Shown piece by piece: positions 17,358 to 27,605 of a DNA stretch of 64,000 bases. Position 1 is the stretch's first letter; every line of letters starts with the position of its first letter. Both the position numbers and the translations under genes were made by a program. This DNA comes from Limnohabitans planktonicus II-D5 (lineage in GTDB: Bacteria > Pseudomonadota > Gammaproteobacteria > Burkholderiales > Burkholderiaceae_C), in NCBI RefSeq assembly GCF_001270065.2, contig NZ_LFYT02000024.1:1-64000 (forward strand), in the 5' to 3' direction. The notes below the pieces were generated by a model. That model was given only the letters and a program-made list of their open reading frames with translations, had not been told where the DNA came from and did no database searches.

Positions 17358-18563
17358 TCAGCCGGGGCGCGAAAGCGGGTGAAGCCGGGCATAGCGTGTG
17401 GCCAGTGCGCTCAGACCCAGGGCCAGCAGCATGCCCATCAGGCTGAAATGTGGCAGAGAGGTCAAACTTTGATGAACGATCACGGCAGCGCCAACAGTCG
17501 CCCCCAGCGCCTGCCCTGCGTAGATGGCCGAGGTGTTCAAGGCGACTGACGCCGAGGCCAACCAGGGGGCCTGGTTGACCAGTCGGGCTTGTTGGGCCGA
17601 GTTGGAGGCGAACACCCCCAAACCCCAGGGCAGCAGGGCCAGGCCCATGGCGATCCAGTGGTTTGTCCAGGGGGTCAGCAGCATGCCGCTTGCAATGCTC
17701 AACAGAGCCATGAAAACGGCGCGGGAGGCACCCACTCGTTCAATGTGGCGAGACAGCAAGGCATTGCCCACAAATCCCATGGCCCCATAGCCCAGCAGCA
17801 TGGCACTGAACTGCCCCGGACTGGTGGCAAATCGTTGGGTCATGTAAGGAGCCAGGTAGCTGAACAAGATGAATTGACCACCCCCGGACAGCACAGTCAC
17901 GCTCAGTGTGATCAGCAAAGTGCGCGATGACAAGGTCTGCCGCCAGGCCGCGGCCGACAAGGCGGGTGGCACGACCCGCTCGGGCATGCGCAGCCACAGC
18001 CAGGCTGCTCCCAACAGCGACAAAGCGGCAATCAGCGCCATGGACCAGCGCCAACCCCAGACGCCCCCAATCCAGGCCCCCAGGGGGCTGCCGATCACCG
18101 ACGCCACGGACCAACCGAGGAACACAAAAGTGATGGCTCGGCCGCGCTGGTGTTCAGGCACCAGCAGGGCAATGCACGAAGCCGCTTGGGGGGTAAAGAT
18201 GGCCGCAGCCAACATGGCCAGCACGCGACAGGCCAGCAAACTGGAAAAACTGGGTGCCAAAGCTGCCAAAGCTGCCAATGCGTGCCACAGCCCATACCAG
18301 ACCAGGCTCCAGCTGAGCAATTTTTTGCGGTCCCAACCGGCCACCCACGCGGCCAGAACTGGGGCGCCCAGACAAACGATCAAGGCGCACACCGAGATCA
18401 GCTGCCCGGCCTGGGCCACCGAGACGTTCAAAGAGGCGATCACGTCGTTCAGGATGCCGGTGGCCATCATCACGCCACTGCCAATGACCACGTTGCCAAA
18501 CATCATGGACCACAAGACCGATGGCAGATGCTCGCTCGGTGAAGATGTGGGGGCAGACCTCAC
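17358..18563 (-). CDS. MFS transporter
   Basis: 401 aa with about 12 membrane segments. The loop AAWVAGWDRKKLLSWSLVWYG corresponds to the conserved loop 2-3 region of the major facilitator family, and LLALGLSALATRYARLH closes the protein. I start it at GTG 18563, two bases after the dehydrogenase stop; the first ATG would remove part of helix 1. It resembles arabinose/drug-efflux-type (YdhP/AraJ-like) members, so export of a metabolite or drug is possible. Confidence 0.8.
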   Translation of the reverse strand: MRSAPTSSPSEHLPSVLWSMMFGNVVIGSGVMMATGILNDVIASLNVSVAQAGQLISVCALIVCLGAPVLAAWVAGWDRKKLLSWSLVWYGLWHALAALAALAPSFSSLLACRVLAMLAAAIFTPQAASCIALLVPEHQRGRAITFVFLGWSVASVIGSPLGAWIGGVWGWRWSMALIAALSLLGAAWLWLRMPERVVPPALSAAAWRQTLSSRTLLITLSVTVLSGGGQFILFSYLAPYMTQRFATSPGQFSAMLLGYGAMGFVGNALLSRHIERVGASRAVFMALLSIASGMLLTPWTNHWIAMGLALLPWGLGVFASNSAQQARLVNQAPWLASASVALNTSAIYAGQALGATVGAAVIVHQSLTSLPHFSLMGMLLALGLSALATRYARLHPLSRPG

Positions 18564-18565
18564 CT

Positions 18566-19573
18566 TCAGCGCCGCACTTGCAAGGCACCGGGATTGACGA
18601 TGTTGGTCGGGGTGCCTTTGATGTAGTTCAGCACGTTGTCAAAGGCAGCGCCCAAATACATCTCGTAGCTGTCTTTTTCCACATAGCCAATGTGCGGCGT
18701 GCAAATGCAGTTTTCCAAACGCAACAATGCCATGCCTTGCAAAATGGGCTCGGATTCAAACACATCGATCGCGGCCATGCCTGGTCGGCCCCGGTTCAAG
18801 GCCCCGATGAGGGCGTTGGCTTCAACCAGTTCGGCGCGTGAAGTGTTCACAAACAGCGCTGTGGGTTTCATGCGACCCAAATCTTCGGAGCGCACGATGC
18901 CTTCGGTGGCTTCGTTCAGACGCAGATGGAGGCTCAGCACATCCGCTTGCTCAAAAAAGGATTCGCGGCTGGTGGCAGCCTGATAGCCATCCCGCACAGC
19001 GCGAACACGGGATTCGTCACTGCCCCAAATGCGCACTTCCATGCCAAACGCCTTGCCGTAACCTGCGACCAACTCGCCAATGCGGCCGTAGCCCCAGATG
19101 CCTAGCGTTCGCCCTTTGAGGACAGTGCCCAGGCAAAAATTGGGCGGCATGGAGCTGGATTTGAGTCCGGACTGTTGCCAGGCACCGTGCTTGAGGCTGC
19201 TGATGTATTGGGGCAGCCGCCGCGAAGCGGCCATGATCAAGGCCCAGGTCAGCTCGGCTGGCGCAACGGGGGAACCCACGCCTTCTGCCACCGCAATGCC
19301 GCGCTCGGTGCAAGCGGCCAGATCAATGTGACTGCCTGCACGGCCGGTTTGAGAGATCAGCTTCAAACGGGGGAGCTTTTCAATCAGGGCTTTGGTCAGT
19401 TGGGTGCGTTCACGGATGAGGACAATGATGTCTGCATCCCTGAGCCGAACGGACAATTGCCCAATGCCCTTGACGGTGTTGGTGTATACCTTGGCGGGAT
19501 AGTTCTCGAGCTTGGTGGCGCAGTCGAGTTTGCGCACGGCATCCTGATAGTCGTCGAGGATCACAATATTCAT
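18566..19573 (-). CDS. D-2-hydroxyacid dehydrogenase family protein
   Basis: 335 aa. The NAD-binding segment is LGIWGYGRIGELVAGYGKAFGM, followed by the usual LRLNEATEGIV, the catalytic Arg region FVNTSRAELVEANALIGAL, the Glu in DVFESEPI and the catalytic His in CTPHIGYVE. It resembles phosphoglycerate dehydrogenase-like enzymes without the ACT domain. ATG 19573 gives the natural N-terminus MNIVILDDYQD. It is followed 2 bases later by the MFS gene. The substrate is not evident. Confidence 0.85.
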   Translation of the reverse strand: MNIVILDDYQDAVRKLDCATKLENYPAKVYTNTVKGIGQLSVRLRDADIIVLIRERTQLTKALIEKLPRLKLISQTGRAGSHIDLAACTERGIAVAEGVGSPVAPAELTWALIMAASRRLPQYISSLKHGAWQQSGLKSSSMPPNFCLGTVLKGRTLGIWGYGRIGELVAGYGKAFGMEVRIWGSDESRVRAVRDGYQAATSRESFFEQADVLSLHLRLNEATEGIVRSEDLGRMKPTALFVNTSRAELVEANALIGALNRGRPGMAAIDVFESEPILQGMALLRLENCICTPHIGYVEKDSYEMYLGAAFDNVLNYIKGTPTNIVNPGALQVRR

Positions 19574-19686
19574 CCCCTGATTGTGCCTTGCCAAGGCACT
19601 GATCAGGTGAGCGGTGGCCCCTTTTCAATACTTTGTGTAGCCAGATTTGGGCGTAAACCAGGCCTGCGGTGCAAGCCGGTGGTTTT

Positions 19687-20040
19687 TCAGTTGGGTGTGT
19701 GCATGGCCTCGAGGGCAGCCAATCGGTCCAGCTCGGCGCACACATCGGCCATGCGACCTGAAATGACCATGCGCCCTGCTCCCGCAGTGCGTTGCCCCGA
19801 CTCGGTGATCCGCATCACCCGCAAAGGCGGACGTGAGTAGGGCGCGGCTGCAGTGGCACTGGGTGGCATCATGCGCGGCATGGACAGGACGCCCGAAGTT
19901 GCGCACGTTGTGTGGCGGTTGGGCCAGAGCGGGCGCAAGCGTTTGGTCGTCGACGGATTCGAGATGGCCGCAGGTTTGGCGTGGTGGAAGGTCGTCAGGC
20001 CTTGAAAAAGACCCGAAAAAGCAAGCAGAGCGATTCCCAT
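19687..20040 (-). CDS. Small secreted hypothetical protein
   Basis: 117 aa. A hydrophobic N-terminus (MGIALLAFSGLFQGLTTFHHA) could be a signal peptide. The middle is rich in Pro, Arg and Ser, and the C-terminus has an ordered-looking RMVISGRMADVCAELDRLAALEA. I recall similar C-termini in uncharacterised Comamonadaceae proteins but cannot name a function. Codon use looks like the neighbours. Confidence 0.55.
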   Translation of the reverse strand: MGIALLAFSGLFQGLTTFHHAKPAAISNPSTTKRLRPLWPNRHTTCATSGVLSMPRMMPPSATAAAPYSRPPLRVMRITESGQRTAGAGRMVISGRMADVCAELDRLAALEAMHTPN

Positions 20041-20095
20041 GTGAAACCTTTCAAAATAGTGAGGTTGGACACAGGCAGGATTGCAAAGAAAGCTA

Positions 20096-20147
20096 TTTGC
20101 ACCAGGGCCGACAAAGTGATTTGTCTGCGCCCGCCACCTGGTGCAAA
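20096..20147 (-). terminator. Two-part hairpin downstream of lexA
   Basis: TTTGCACCAGG (20096-20106) pairs with CCTGGTGCAAA (20137-20147), and the loop holds a second perfect stem GACAAA-GTGA-TTTGTC (20110-20125). It starts 11 bases after the lexA stop on the minus strand. It may be a terminator; the long loop with an inner stem is unusual. Confidence 0.55.
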
Positions 20148-20157
20148 AAGCGGGGAT

Positions 20158-20829
20158 TTACATGAGCAGGGTGTTGCGGATCAAGCCCACGGCCAAGCCT
20201 TCGATGTCAAAAGGCTCTTCTGGGTTGACCACAATGGTTTGGTAGTCCGGGTTTTCGGGCAGCAACTCGATGCCAGTGGCGGTTTTGCGCAGGCGCTTCA
20301 CGGTGACTTCATCACCCAGGCGGGCCACCACAATTTGGCCGTTGCGCACATCTTTGGTGGATTTGACGGCCAGCAGGTCACCGTCCATGATGCCCGCGTC
20401 GCGCATGGACATGCCGCGCACACGCAGCAGGTAGTCGGGTTGCTCGGTGAACAGGCTGCTTTCGACCTGGTAGGTTCGGTCGACGTGTTCTTGCGCCAGA
20501 ATGGGCGAACCGGCGGCCACACGGCCCACAAGTGGCAAACTCAGCTGACCGAGGCCAGGCAGGGTCAGGCTGAACAGATCGGAGGGGGCGCGCAAATTGC
20601 TGCGTGTGCTGCCTTTGAGGCGGATGCCGCGTGAGGTGCCGCTGACCAGTTCGATGGCACCTTTGCGGGCCAGGGCCTTGAGGTGTTCTTCTGCCGCGTT
20701 GGCCGACTTGAAGCCCAACACACTGGCGATTTCAGCGCGTGTGGGAGGCGCGCCGGTGTTGGCGATGGTGTTCTGGATCAGTTCCAGAATTTCTTGCTGC
20801 CGGGCGGTGAGTTTGGGGCTGTCGATCAT
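20158..20829 (-). CDS. lexA: SOS repressor LexA
   Basis: 223 aa. The N-terminal winged HTH ([24 protein letters not shown]) is followed by the cleavage region VGRVAAGSP (Ala-Gly bond), the catalytic Ser in [17 protein letters not shown] and the catalytic Lys region GDEVTVKRL. It represses SOS genes and self-cleaves with RecA filaments. Two operator-like sites lie 29-63 bases upstream, fitting autoregulation. It is divergent from an asparaginase gene. Confidence 0.97.
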   Translation of the reverse strand: MIDSPKLTARQQEILELIQNTIANTGAPPTRAEIASVLGFKSANAAEEHLKALARKGAIELVSGTSRGIRLKGSTRSNLRAPSDLFSLTLPGLGQLSLPLVGRVAAGSPILAQEHVDRTYQVESSLFTEQPDYLLRVRGMSMRDAGIMDGDLLAVKSTKDVRNGQIVVARLGDEVTVKRLRKTATGIELLPENPDYQTIVVNPEEPFDIEGLAVGLIRNTLLM

Positions 20830-20857
20830 GGCGGTCTCCTTGTGAAGGATTGGATGG

Positions 20858-20892
20858 CTGTTTTTCTATCCAGTGACTGTATTTTTAACCAG
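20858..20892. promoter_or_regulatory. lexA: Tandem LexA boxes
   Basis: CTGTTTTTCTATCCAG (20858-20873) and CTGTATTTTTAACCAG (20877-20892) each match CTG-N10-CAG, with one departure from CTGT-N8-ACAG. They lie between lexA (start 20829) and the divergent asparaginase gene (start 20904), so LexA could affect both. Confidence 0.8.
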
Positions 20893-20903
20893 TTTTTGAG
20901 GCT

Positions 20904-21869
20904 GTGCAAGTGTTTGAGGTAAAAAAAATCGGAAAAATCGTGGTTTTGGGCACTGGGGGAACCATTGCTGGCACCGCCGCCAGTGCCAGTGACCACACCG
21001 GCTACACCGCCGGGCAGCTGGGTGTGCAGCACCTGCTGGACGCTGTTCCTGGCCTTAATGACGTGCTGCAAGACGTCGCCTTGGTGGGCGAACAGGTGGC
21101 CCAGCTCGACAGCAAGGACATGGATCACGCCACCTGGCAAATCTTGGCCCAGCGCTGCAGCCACTGGCTGGCGCAGATTGATGTGGGCGGCCTTGTCATC
21201 ACCCATGGCACCGATACTTTGGAAGAAACCGCCTGGTTTTTGCAACAAGTGCTGCACAGCACCAAGCCGGTGGTGCTGACCTGCGCCATGCGCCCGGCCA
21301 CAGCGCTGGCACCAGACGGCCCGCAAAACCTGCTGGACGCCATGGCCGTGGTCCTCGACCCGATGGCGCGGGGTGTGCTGGCGGTCAGCGCGGGCCGCAT
21401 CCACAGCGCTCGCGATGTGCAAAAAGTACACCCCTACCGACTCGATGCCTTCAGCTCGGGTGAAGCCGGTCCGCGTGGTTGGGTGGAGCAAGGACAGGTG
21501 CGCTGGTCAGGCCCATGCCATGCGCCCGAGCCGCATGCCCATGCCCCTCAGGCACTGGCCCAGGCCGTGGCCGATTGGCCGTGGGTGGCGGTCCTGCACT
21601 GCCACGCGGGTGCTGATGCCCGCCAGGTGCGCGCCCTGGTTGACGCTGGCGCTAAGGGGCTGGTGGTGGCGGGCACAGGCAACGGTACGGTGCACCGCAG
21701 CCTGCTGACCACGCTGGCCGAAGCTCAAAAGCAGGGCGTGGCCTTAAGGCTTGTCAGTCGCTGTGCCGAAGGCCAGATCGTGGGACAGCTTGCTGCGCTG
21801 CAGCTGGCACCGTTGGGGCTCAATGTGTACAAGGCGCGGATCAGCCTGATGCTGGATTTGATGCAGTAA
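20904..21869 (+). CDS. Asparaginase
   Basis: 321-aa amidohydrolase making aspartate and ammonia. Motif 1 is VVLGTGGTIAG with the first catalytic Thr; motif 2 is LVITHGTDTLEETA with the second Thr-Asp pair. The later GTGNGTVHRSLL is also typical. No signal peptide, so a cytoplasmic enzyme is likely. GTG at 20904 is the longest start, but GTG at 20910 has GAGG 8 bases upstream and may be the true one. A terminator follows immediately. Confidence 0.9.
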   Translation: MQVFEVKKIGKIVVLGTGGTIAGTAASASDHTGYTAGQLGVQHLLDAVPGLNDVLQDVALVGEQVAQLDSKDMDHATWQILAQRCSHWLAQIDVGGLVITHGTDTLEETAWFLQQVLHSTKPVVLTCAMRPATALAPDGPQNLLDAMAVVLDPMARGVLAVSAGRIHSARDVQKVHPYRLDAFSSGEAGPRGWVEQGQVRWSGPCHAPEPHAHAPQALAQAVADWPWVAVLHCHAGADARQVRALVDAGAKGLVVAGTGNGTVHRSLLTTLAEAQKQGVALRLVSRCAEGQIVGQLAALQLAPLGLNVYKARISLMLDLMQ

Positions 21870-21880
21870 GTCCAGAAAAG

Positions 21881-21907
21881 ACAAAGCCCCGCAGAGCGGG
21901 GCTTTGT
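21881..21907. terminator. Bidirectional terminator between asparaginase and adk
   Basis: ACAAAGCCCCGC-AGA-GCGGGGCTTTGT, a perfect 12-bp stem with a 3-base loop flanked by A and T tracts, sits between two convergent genes. Confidence 0.9.
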
Positions 21908-21930
21908 TGTTGGACTGAGGCTTGAAAAAA

Positions 21931-22596
<666 letters not shown>

Positions 22597-22700
22597 TTAT
22601 CGTTTGAAATCGTTTCAGCCAGGCAGGCCTGACCGCTCTTTTGAGAATATCACGCTTGGCTCTAAGCAGGCTTACGGAGCTGGCCTGCCCTTTGCGGGGA

Positions 22701-23477
22701 TCAGCGGGTCAGCAGTTGGCGCACGCGTTCGAGGTCTTCCGGGGTGTCCACGCCAGGTCCGGGCGCTTCGTCTGTGACATGCACCGCGATGCGGTGACCG
22801 TGCCACAGGGCGCGCAACTGTTCGAGTGACTCCAGGGTTTCGACGCGGGCGGGCGGCAGTTGTGGAAACAAGGCCAGAAATCCGGCGCGGTAGCCGTAAA
22901 TGCCGATGTGGCGCAGCGGGGCGGGGCTAGGCAGGGCCGTCAAGGACGGGCCCGATTGCCCGTCGCGCCACCAGGGGATAGGGGCGCGGCTGAAATACAG
23001 GGCCATCTGGCGCGCATCCATGACCACTTTGACCACATGGGGGTTGGTGAATTCCTCCAGCGAACTGATGGCGTGGGCCGCCGTGCTCATGCTGGCGTCG
23101 GGGCGTTCAGTCAGCAGGCGGGCCACCTCGTTGATGAGTGCCGGGGGAATCACGGGCTCATCGCCCTGCACATTGACCACCAGGGCGTCATTGGGCAGAG
23201 CGAGCAATTGGCAGGCCTCAGCCAGGCGGTCACTGCCGCTGACGTGGTCCTGGCGCGTCAGCAAGGACTCAATGCCATGCGCTCGGCAGGCCTGAACAAT
23301 GCGTTCATCATCGGCCGCCACCACCACACGGCTGGCCTGCGACAGCAGCGCTCTTTGCGCCACGCGCACCACCATGGGGGTGCCTGCAATGTCGGCGATG
23401 GGTTTGTTGGGCAGGCGGCTTGAAGCCATGCGCGCCGGAATCAGGACCGTGAAGCCCGAAGAGGGGGTTGTGCTCAT
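22701..23477 (-). CDS. kdsB: 3-deoxy-manno-octulosonate cytidylyltransferase
   Basis: 258 aa. Makes CMP-Kdo for lipopolysaccharide core. [25 protein letters not shown] is the nucleotide-binding N-terminus, and [13 protein letters not shown] and [15 protein letters not shown] are hallmark segments. It lies 9 bases after the Trm112-like gene, and shares lipid A/LPS function with lpxK upstream. Confidence 0.97.
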   Translation of the reverse strand: MSTTPSSGFTVLIPARMASSRLPNKPIADIAGTPMVVRVAQRALLSQASRVVVAADDERIVQACRAHGIESLLTRQDHVSGSDRLAEACQLLALPNDALVVNVQGDEPVIPPALINEVARLLTERPDASMSTAAHAISSLEEFTNPHVVKVVMDARQMALYFSRAPIPWWRDGQSGPSLTALPSPAPLRHIGIYGYRAGFLALFPQLPPARVETLESLEQLRALWHGHRIAVHVTDEAPGPGVDTPEDLERVRQLLTR

Positions 23478-23486
23478 GGGGAGAAA

Positions 23487-23693
23487 TCAGAGAGCAGGGC
23501 GAAGGGCTGCGAGTTTGTCGATTTCTTCGTCGCTCAGGGTGCGGGCTTCGTTTTCCAGCAGGATCGGGATACCGTTGCGCACGGGATAAGCCAGTCGGGC
23601 ACTGCGCGAGAGCAGTTCCTGACGCTCGCGGTCAAAGTTGAGGGGGCCCTTGGTGACCGGGCAAACCAGCAGTTCAAGCAATTTGGTGTCCAT
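23487..23693 (-). CDS. Trm112-family protein (YcaR-like)
   Basis: 68 aa. [21 protein letters not shown] and [16 protein letters not shown] define the Trm112/YcaR family. The single CP motif remains without a second zinc pair, as in the proteobacterial members. It is conserved between lpxK and kdsB. The precise role is unknown; yeast Trm112 activates methyltransferases. ATG 23693 gives the usual start. Confidence 0.9.
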   Translation of the reverse strand: MDTKLLELLVCPVTKGPLNFDRERQELLSRSARLAYPVRNGIPILLENEARTLSDEEIDKLAALRPAL

Positions 23694-23745
23694 GCTCCGA
23701 TGATACCGGGCGCAGGCCGGGGGGTATCGCTTGCGCCAGCCCAAG

Positions 23746-24744
23746 TCAGGCGTGGGCCTGCCATTTTTGGGCAATGAGGGCGTCCAGGGCTTGCCAGAAA
23801 CCCTCTTCCGCCGTCAGTTGCAGCGGCACGGCCAAGGCATGGGGGGCGTGCGGCCACAGCTTGGCGGCATCTTTTTCGGTGCACAGCAAGGGCCGGTCCG
23901 AAGTCGATGCGGGCCACTGAGCATAGTCATGGTGATCGGGCAAGGCGATGGTCCGGGCCAAAGTCAGGCCGGACTGCCTGAGCATGTCAAAAAACGCCTG
24001 GGGCCGGGCCAGACCCGCCACGGCGTCAACGGCCTGGTGTTTCAAGTCTTGCAGCGGCACAAGGCGGCCATCGGCCCTGCGGGCATGCGAGGCCAACTGC
24101 CTGCGGGCCTGAAACCCACCCGTCACGCCCGATGCGCCGGTGTGCAGCAGCACATCCACCTTGCGCGGCCAGGGCTCACGCAAGGGGCCGGCAGGCAGCA
24201 GCCAGCCATTGCCCACGCCGCGCTCATCCATCACGCAAATTTCCAGGTCTCTGGCCAGCGCCAGGTGCTGCAAGCCATCATCACAGACGATGACGCGCAC
24301 CTCGGGGTGGGCTTGCAGCAGCGCTTTGGCGGCATCGGCCCGCGCGGCCCCCACCCACAGGGGCACGCCGGTGGCTTGGTGAATCAGCAGGGGTTCATCG
24401 CCCACGTCCTGGGGCAGGCTGTTCAGCGCCACGGGCCGGGTGTCACGGGTTTGCCGCCCATGGCCGCGAGAAATCACCCCGACCCGCAGGCCTTGCGACA
24501 GCAGGTGTTGGACCAAGGCGATGGTCGTGGGGGTTTTGCCAGCGCCACCGGCCACCACATTGCCCACCACGATGACCAGCGCCGGTACGCGCTCGGATCG
24601 GAACAGGCCCGCGCCATAGGCCCAGCTGCGCAGCGCCACCAAAGCACCATAGGCCCAGGCCACTGGCAGCAAGAGCCGGGCGACGAAACCGCGCTGCAAC
24701 CAGACTTGGGGCAAATGCTGGTGAAGGAAGGCGCTGGGCGACAT
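23746..24744 (-). CDS. lpxK: Tetraacyldisaccharide 4'-kinase
   Basis: 332 aa inner-membrane-associated kinase that phosphorylates the lipid A precursor. The N-terminal hydrophobic helix ([18 protein letters not shown]) precedes the P-loop [31 protein letters not shown] and [13 protein letters not shown] are characteristic. It starts 6 bases after the exbD-like stop. Confidence 0.96.
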   Translation of the reverse strand: MSPSAFLHQHLPQVWLQRGFVARLLLPVAWAYGALVALRSWAYGAGLFRSERVPALVIVVGNVVAGGAGKTPTTIALVQHLLSQGLRVGVISRGHGRQTRDTRPVALNSLPQDVGDEPLLIHQATGVPLWVGAARADAAKALLQAHPEVRVIVCDDGLQHLALARDLEICVMDERGVGNGWLLPAGPLREPWPRKVDVLLHTGASGVTGGFQARRQLASHARRADGRLVPLQDLKHQAVDAVAGLARPQAFFDMLRQSGLTLARTIALPDHHDYAQWPASTSDRPLLCTEKDAAKLWPHAPHALAVPLQLTAEEGFWQALDALIAQKWQAHA

Positions 24745-24750
24745 GGCCGC

Positions 24751-25173
24751 TCAGGAGCCCGGAACTTCGGCCGATTGGGTGGCGAAAGTGATTTGCGACA
24801 GGCCACTGCGGCGGGCCGCTTCCATGGCGTTGACGACTGCTTGGTGTGTGGCCGAGGCATCAGCGCTGATGATCAGGGTCACGTCTTTGGCCGCCAATGG
24901 TGCCAGCACCGCAGCCAAGGCGCTGACCGACGTCCCGCCCACAGGCGATTTGTTGACGGCATATTGCCCCTGAGAGGTGACCGTCAGGATGATGTGACGT
25001 GGGCGCTCGGTCTGCTTTTGCGCGTCGGCCACCGGCAAGGTGAGGTTGATCTCCGTCAAGCGTGACCAGGTGGTGGTCAGCATCAGGAAAATCAGGATCA
25101 CCAGCAGCAAATCAATGAAGGGGACAAGGTTGATTTCGGGCTCGGGCGAGCCTTGGGTTTTTCTGAACTTCAC
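24751..25173 (-). CDS. exbD: Biopolymer transport protein ExbD/TolR family
   Basis: 140 aa. One N-terminal membrane helix carries the proton-sensitive Asp in INLVPFIDLLLVILIFLM, followed by a periplasmic domain. It forms the proton-driven motor with ExbB for TonB or Tol function. The start is GTG 25173, which gives the canonical MKFRKTQ. The gene order with lpxK is typical of Burkholderiales. Confidence 0.92.
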   Translation of the reverse strand: MKFRKTQGSPEPEINLVPFIDLLLVILIFLMLTTTWSRLTEINLTLPVADAQKQTERPRHIILTVTSQGQYAVNKSPVGGTSVSALAAVLAPLAAKDVTLIISADASATHQAVVNAMEAARRSGLSQITFATQSAEVPGS

Positions 25174-25184
25174 AGCACACCCAC

Positions 25185-25823
25185 TCAGTCGCGCAAATGG
25201 GCCAAGTGGCGGGCAAAGCGCTCAGAGACCTGTTCCATGGCCAGCAGGTGGCCATCGACCACCCCCCTGAAATAGCGCCAGAACATCAAGGCCGGAATGG
25301 CCACAATCAAACCCAGCGCCGTGTTGTACAGGGCCACCGAGATGCCGTGTGCCAGTTGCGCTGGCTGGTTGTTGCCAGCGGTGTGTGCGCCAAAAATCTC
25401 GATCATGCCCACCACCGTGCCCAACAGGCCCAGCAAAGGCGCAGCCGAGGCGATGGTGGCCAAGGTGGGCAAATAGCGCTCGAGCTCTTGCGCTGCAACG
25501 CGACCGGCCATTTCCATGCTCGAATGCACGTCTTCGTTGGTGGCCTGGGGGTTCATTTGCAAAGCGCGCAGGCCGCTGGCCAGCACAGTGCCTGTCAGGC
25601 CGGTGTTTTCCAGTTTGGCAATCACATCTTCATTGGGAAACCCCCGGCGCGTGGCGTCCAGGGCTTGATCCATCAATTTGGCCGGCAAAATTTTACTTGT
25701 TCGCAACTGAAAAAGGCGTTCAGCGATCAGTGCCAAGGCCAAAATGGAACACAAAATCAGTGGCCAAATCGGCCATCCGGCGGCTTGTATGATGGATAAC
25801 AAAGCAATTTCTCCCAGTTTCAT
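25185..25823 (-). CDS. exbB: MotA/TolQ/ExbB proton channel family protein
   Basis: 212 aa with three membrane helices: about residues 10-30, then APLLGLLGTVVGMIEIF, then SVALYNTALGLIVAIPALMFWRYF. This is the ExbB arrangement. Its stop is 11 bases before the exbD start. First gene of the block; it is divergent from xseA. Confidence 0.92.
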   Translation of the reverse strand: MKLGEIALLSIIQAAGWPIWPLILCSILALALIAERLFQLRTSKILPAKLMDQALDATRRGFPNEDVIAKLENTGLTGTVLASGLRALQMNPQATNEDVHSSMEMAGRVAAQELERYLPTLATIASAAPLLGLLGTVVGMIEIFGAHTAGNNQPAQLAHGISVALYNTALGLIVAIPALMFWRYFRGVVDGHLLAMEQVSERFARHLAHLRD

Positions 25824-26170
25824 AAGGGTCGTAAACGCCTGTGATTATGGACGAAGGTCGAAGGCCATGGGCTGGGCCCAGATGGGCACAAAGCGGGGGG
25901 ATTGAAGCTTGTTTTTCTGTGGATAACTTTGTGAAAAACTTCCCGATACGGTTTTTTGGGTACTTGTGTTTGTCGCGTTTCAGTTCTGATTTACTCGATT
26001 CATTAAATTAAAAAATTGTGTCAAATCAAGGACTTAAAGTGATTTTGATTTTCTTCTTCCCTGGTATATGGCTTTTTCGTGACAGCGCCTGCGCCTGTGG
26101 AGTACTTGGTGCACGCTGCATGCGCTTTTGCGCAGAAAAACGTTTCGAAACCCTTGAAAAATAAGGTCCC
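25824..26170. other. Divergent promoter region exbB / xseA
   Basis: About 350 AT-richer bases with no gene. It probably carries promoters for both flanking genes. A single consensus DnaA-box sequence TGTGGATAA lies at 25918-25926. Confidence 0.5.
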
Positions 26171-27595
26171 ATGGCACATTTTGATGATTTGACGCCCCGT
26201 GCGTGGACGGTTTCGGCGCTGTGCCGCGCTGTGGCTGACACGCTGGATGCGCAATTCAATCCCGTCACTGTTCGGGGCGAGATTTCGGGCTTCTCGCGCG
26301 CAGCCAGCGGGCATTGCTACTTCTCGATCAAGGACGATACAGGCCAGATCCGCTGCGCCATGTTCCGGCGGGCCGCCAGCCTGGTGAACTTTTCGCCCCG
26401 AGACGGTGAACTGGTCGAGGTGCGGGGCCGATTGAGCGTGTACGAGGCCCGGGGCGATCTGCAACTGGTGGTCGAATCCATGGAGCGGGCCGGGCAGGGG
26501 GCCTTGTTCGAGCAGTTTTTGCGTCTCAAAGCCAAGCTCGAGGCCGAAGGCCTGTTCGATCCGGTGCACAAACGCCCATTGCCCGGGCAGCCCCGCGCCA
26601 TTGGCGTGGTCACCTCGCTGGGTGCCGCCGCCTGGCACGACGTGGTCACCGCCTTGCAGCGGCGCGTGCCGCACATTCCGGTGCTCATGGCACCCGCTTT
26701 GGTGCAAGGCAACGGGGCCGCCGCCACACTGGTGCAAGCCCTGCAAAACATGTATGCCCTCACGGCAGAGGACAACCCCATGAGCGCGCCTGTGGACGTG
26801 ATCTTGCTGGTGCGCGGCGGTGGCTCCATGGAAGACTTGTGGGCCTTCAACGATGAAACCCTGGCCCGCGTGATGGCCCAAAGCCCGGTGCCGATCATCT
26901 GCGGCGTGGGTCACGAAATCGACTTCACCATCGCCGACTTTGTGGCCGATGTGCGGGCACCCACCCCAACGGCCGCTGCAGAGATGGCCGCGCCTGACCG
27001 GGGCGTGGGGCTGCAAAGCCTGTCCGTGCTCGAACACCGACTCAGCCGTGGCCTGCTGCGCCAGCAAGACCGCCAGGCCCAGCGGCTCGATGGCCTCGCC
27101 ACGCGCCTGGGGCACGGCTTGCAACGCCAGCATGACCGGCAATCGCAGCAGTTGGGCAGCCTGGGTGCCCGTTGGGGCGTCGGCCTGCAACGCCAGCAAG
27201 AGCGCCAGGCACAGCGCTTGAGCACCATCACCGCCCGCCTGAGTCGCCCCCAAGCCCTGCTGGGGCAGCACAGCCAGTGGCTGGACCGGCTGGCGCACCG
27301 ACTGCAAGCAGGGGCGCAAAGCGGCTTGGGCAACAGCCGCCACCAGTTAGAACGCCTGAATGACCGCCTGGGCTTTAGCCAGGGCCAAGTGGCGCAGCGC
27401 AGCCAGCGCCTGGAACTTGCCGCCTTGCGCCTGTCTTCGGTCGATCCACACCGCGTGCTCGAGCGCGGCTATGCCTGGCTCAGCGATGAAAACGGCCAGG
27501 CCTTGACCCAGGTGGCCCAGTTTCAGCCAGGTCAAAACGTCCGGGCCACCTTGGCTGACGGCGACGTGCCGCTCACGGTTCGGTCGAATCGGTGA
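26171..27595 (+). CDS. xseA: Exodeoxyribonuclease VII large subunit
   Basis: 474 aa. The N-terminal OB fold (VRGEISGFSRAASGHCYFSIKD) is followed by the catalytic core (GVVTSLGAAAWHDVVTAL, DVILLVRGGGSMEDLWAFNDE, CGVGHEIDFTIADFVADVRAPTPTAAAE). A long coiled coil with repeats of the kind RQQDRQAQRLDGLATRLGHG fills about 275-400 and makes the protein somewhat longer than usual. The C-terminal VLERGYAWL closes it. REPIN array C begins 11 bases after its stop. Confidence 0.96.
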   Translation: MAHFDDLTPRAWTVSALCRAVADTLDAQFNPVTVRGEISGFSRAASGHCYFSIKDDTGQIRCAMFRRAASLVNFSPRDGELVEVRGRLSVYEARGDLQLVVESMERAGQGALFEQFLRLKAKLEAEGLFDPVHKRPLPGQPRAIGVVTSLGAAAWHDVVTALQRRVPHIPVLMAPALVQGNGAAATLVQALQNMYALTAEDNPMSAPVDVILLVRGGGSMEDLWAFNDETLARVMAQSPVPIICGVGHEIDFTIADFVADVRAPTPTAAAEMAAPDRGVGLQSLSVLEHRLSRGLLRQQDRQAQRLDGLATRLGHGLQRQHDRQSQQLGSLGARWGVGLQRQQERQAQRLSTITARLSRPQALLGQHSQWLDRLAHRLQAGAQSGLGNSRHQLERLNDRLGFSQGQVAQRSQRLELAALRLSSVDPHRVLERGYAWLSDENGQALTQVAQFQPGQNVRATLADGDVPLTVRSNR

Positions 27596-27605
27596 TTCCA
27601 GAGGC

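Noticed and set aside
25918-25926. Consensus DnaA box TGTGGATAA, considered as part of an origin
   Set aside because: Single box, no cluster, no dnaA, dnaN or gidA nearby; 9-mers like this occur by chance.
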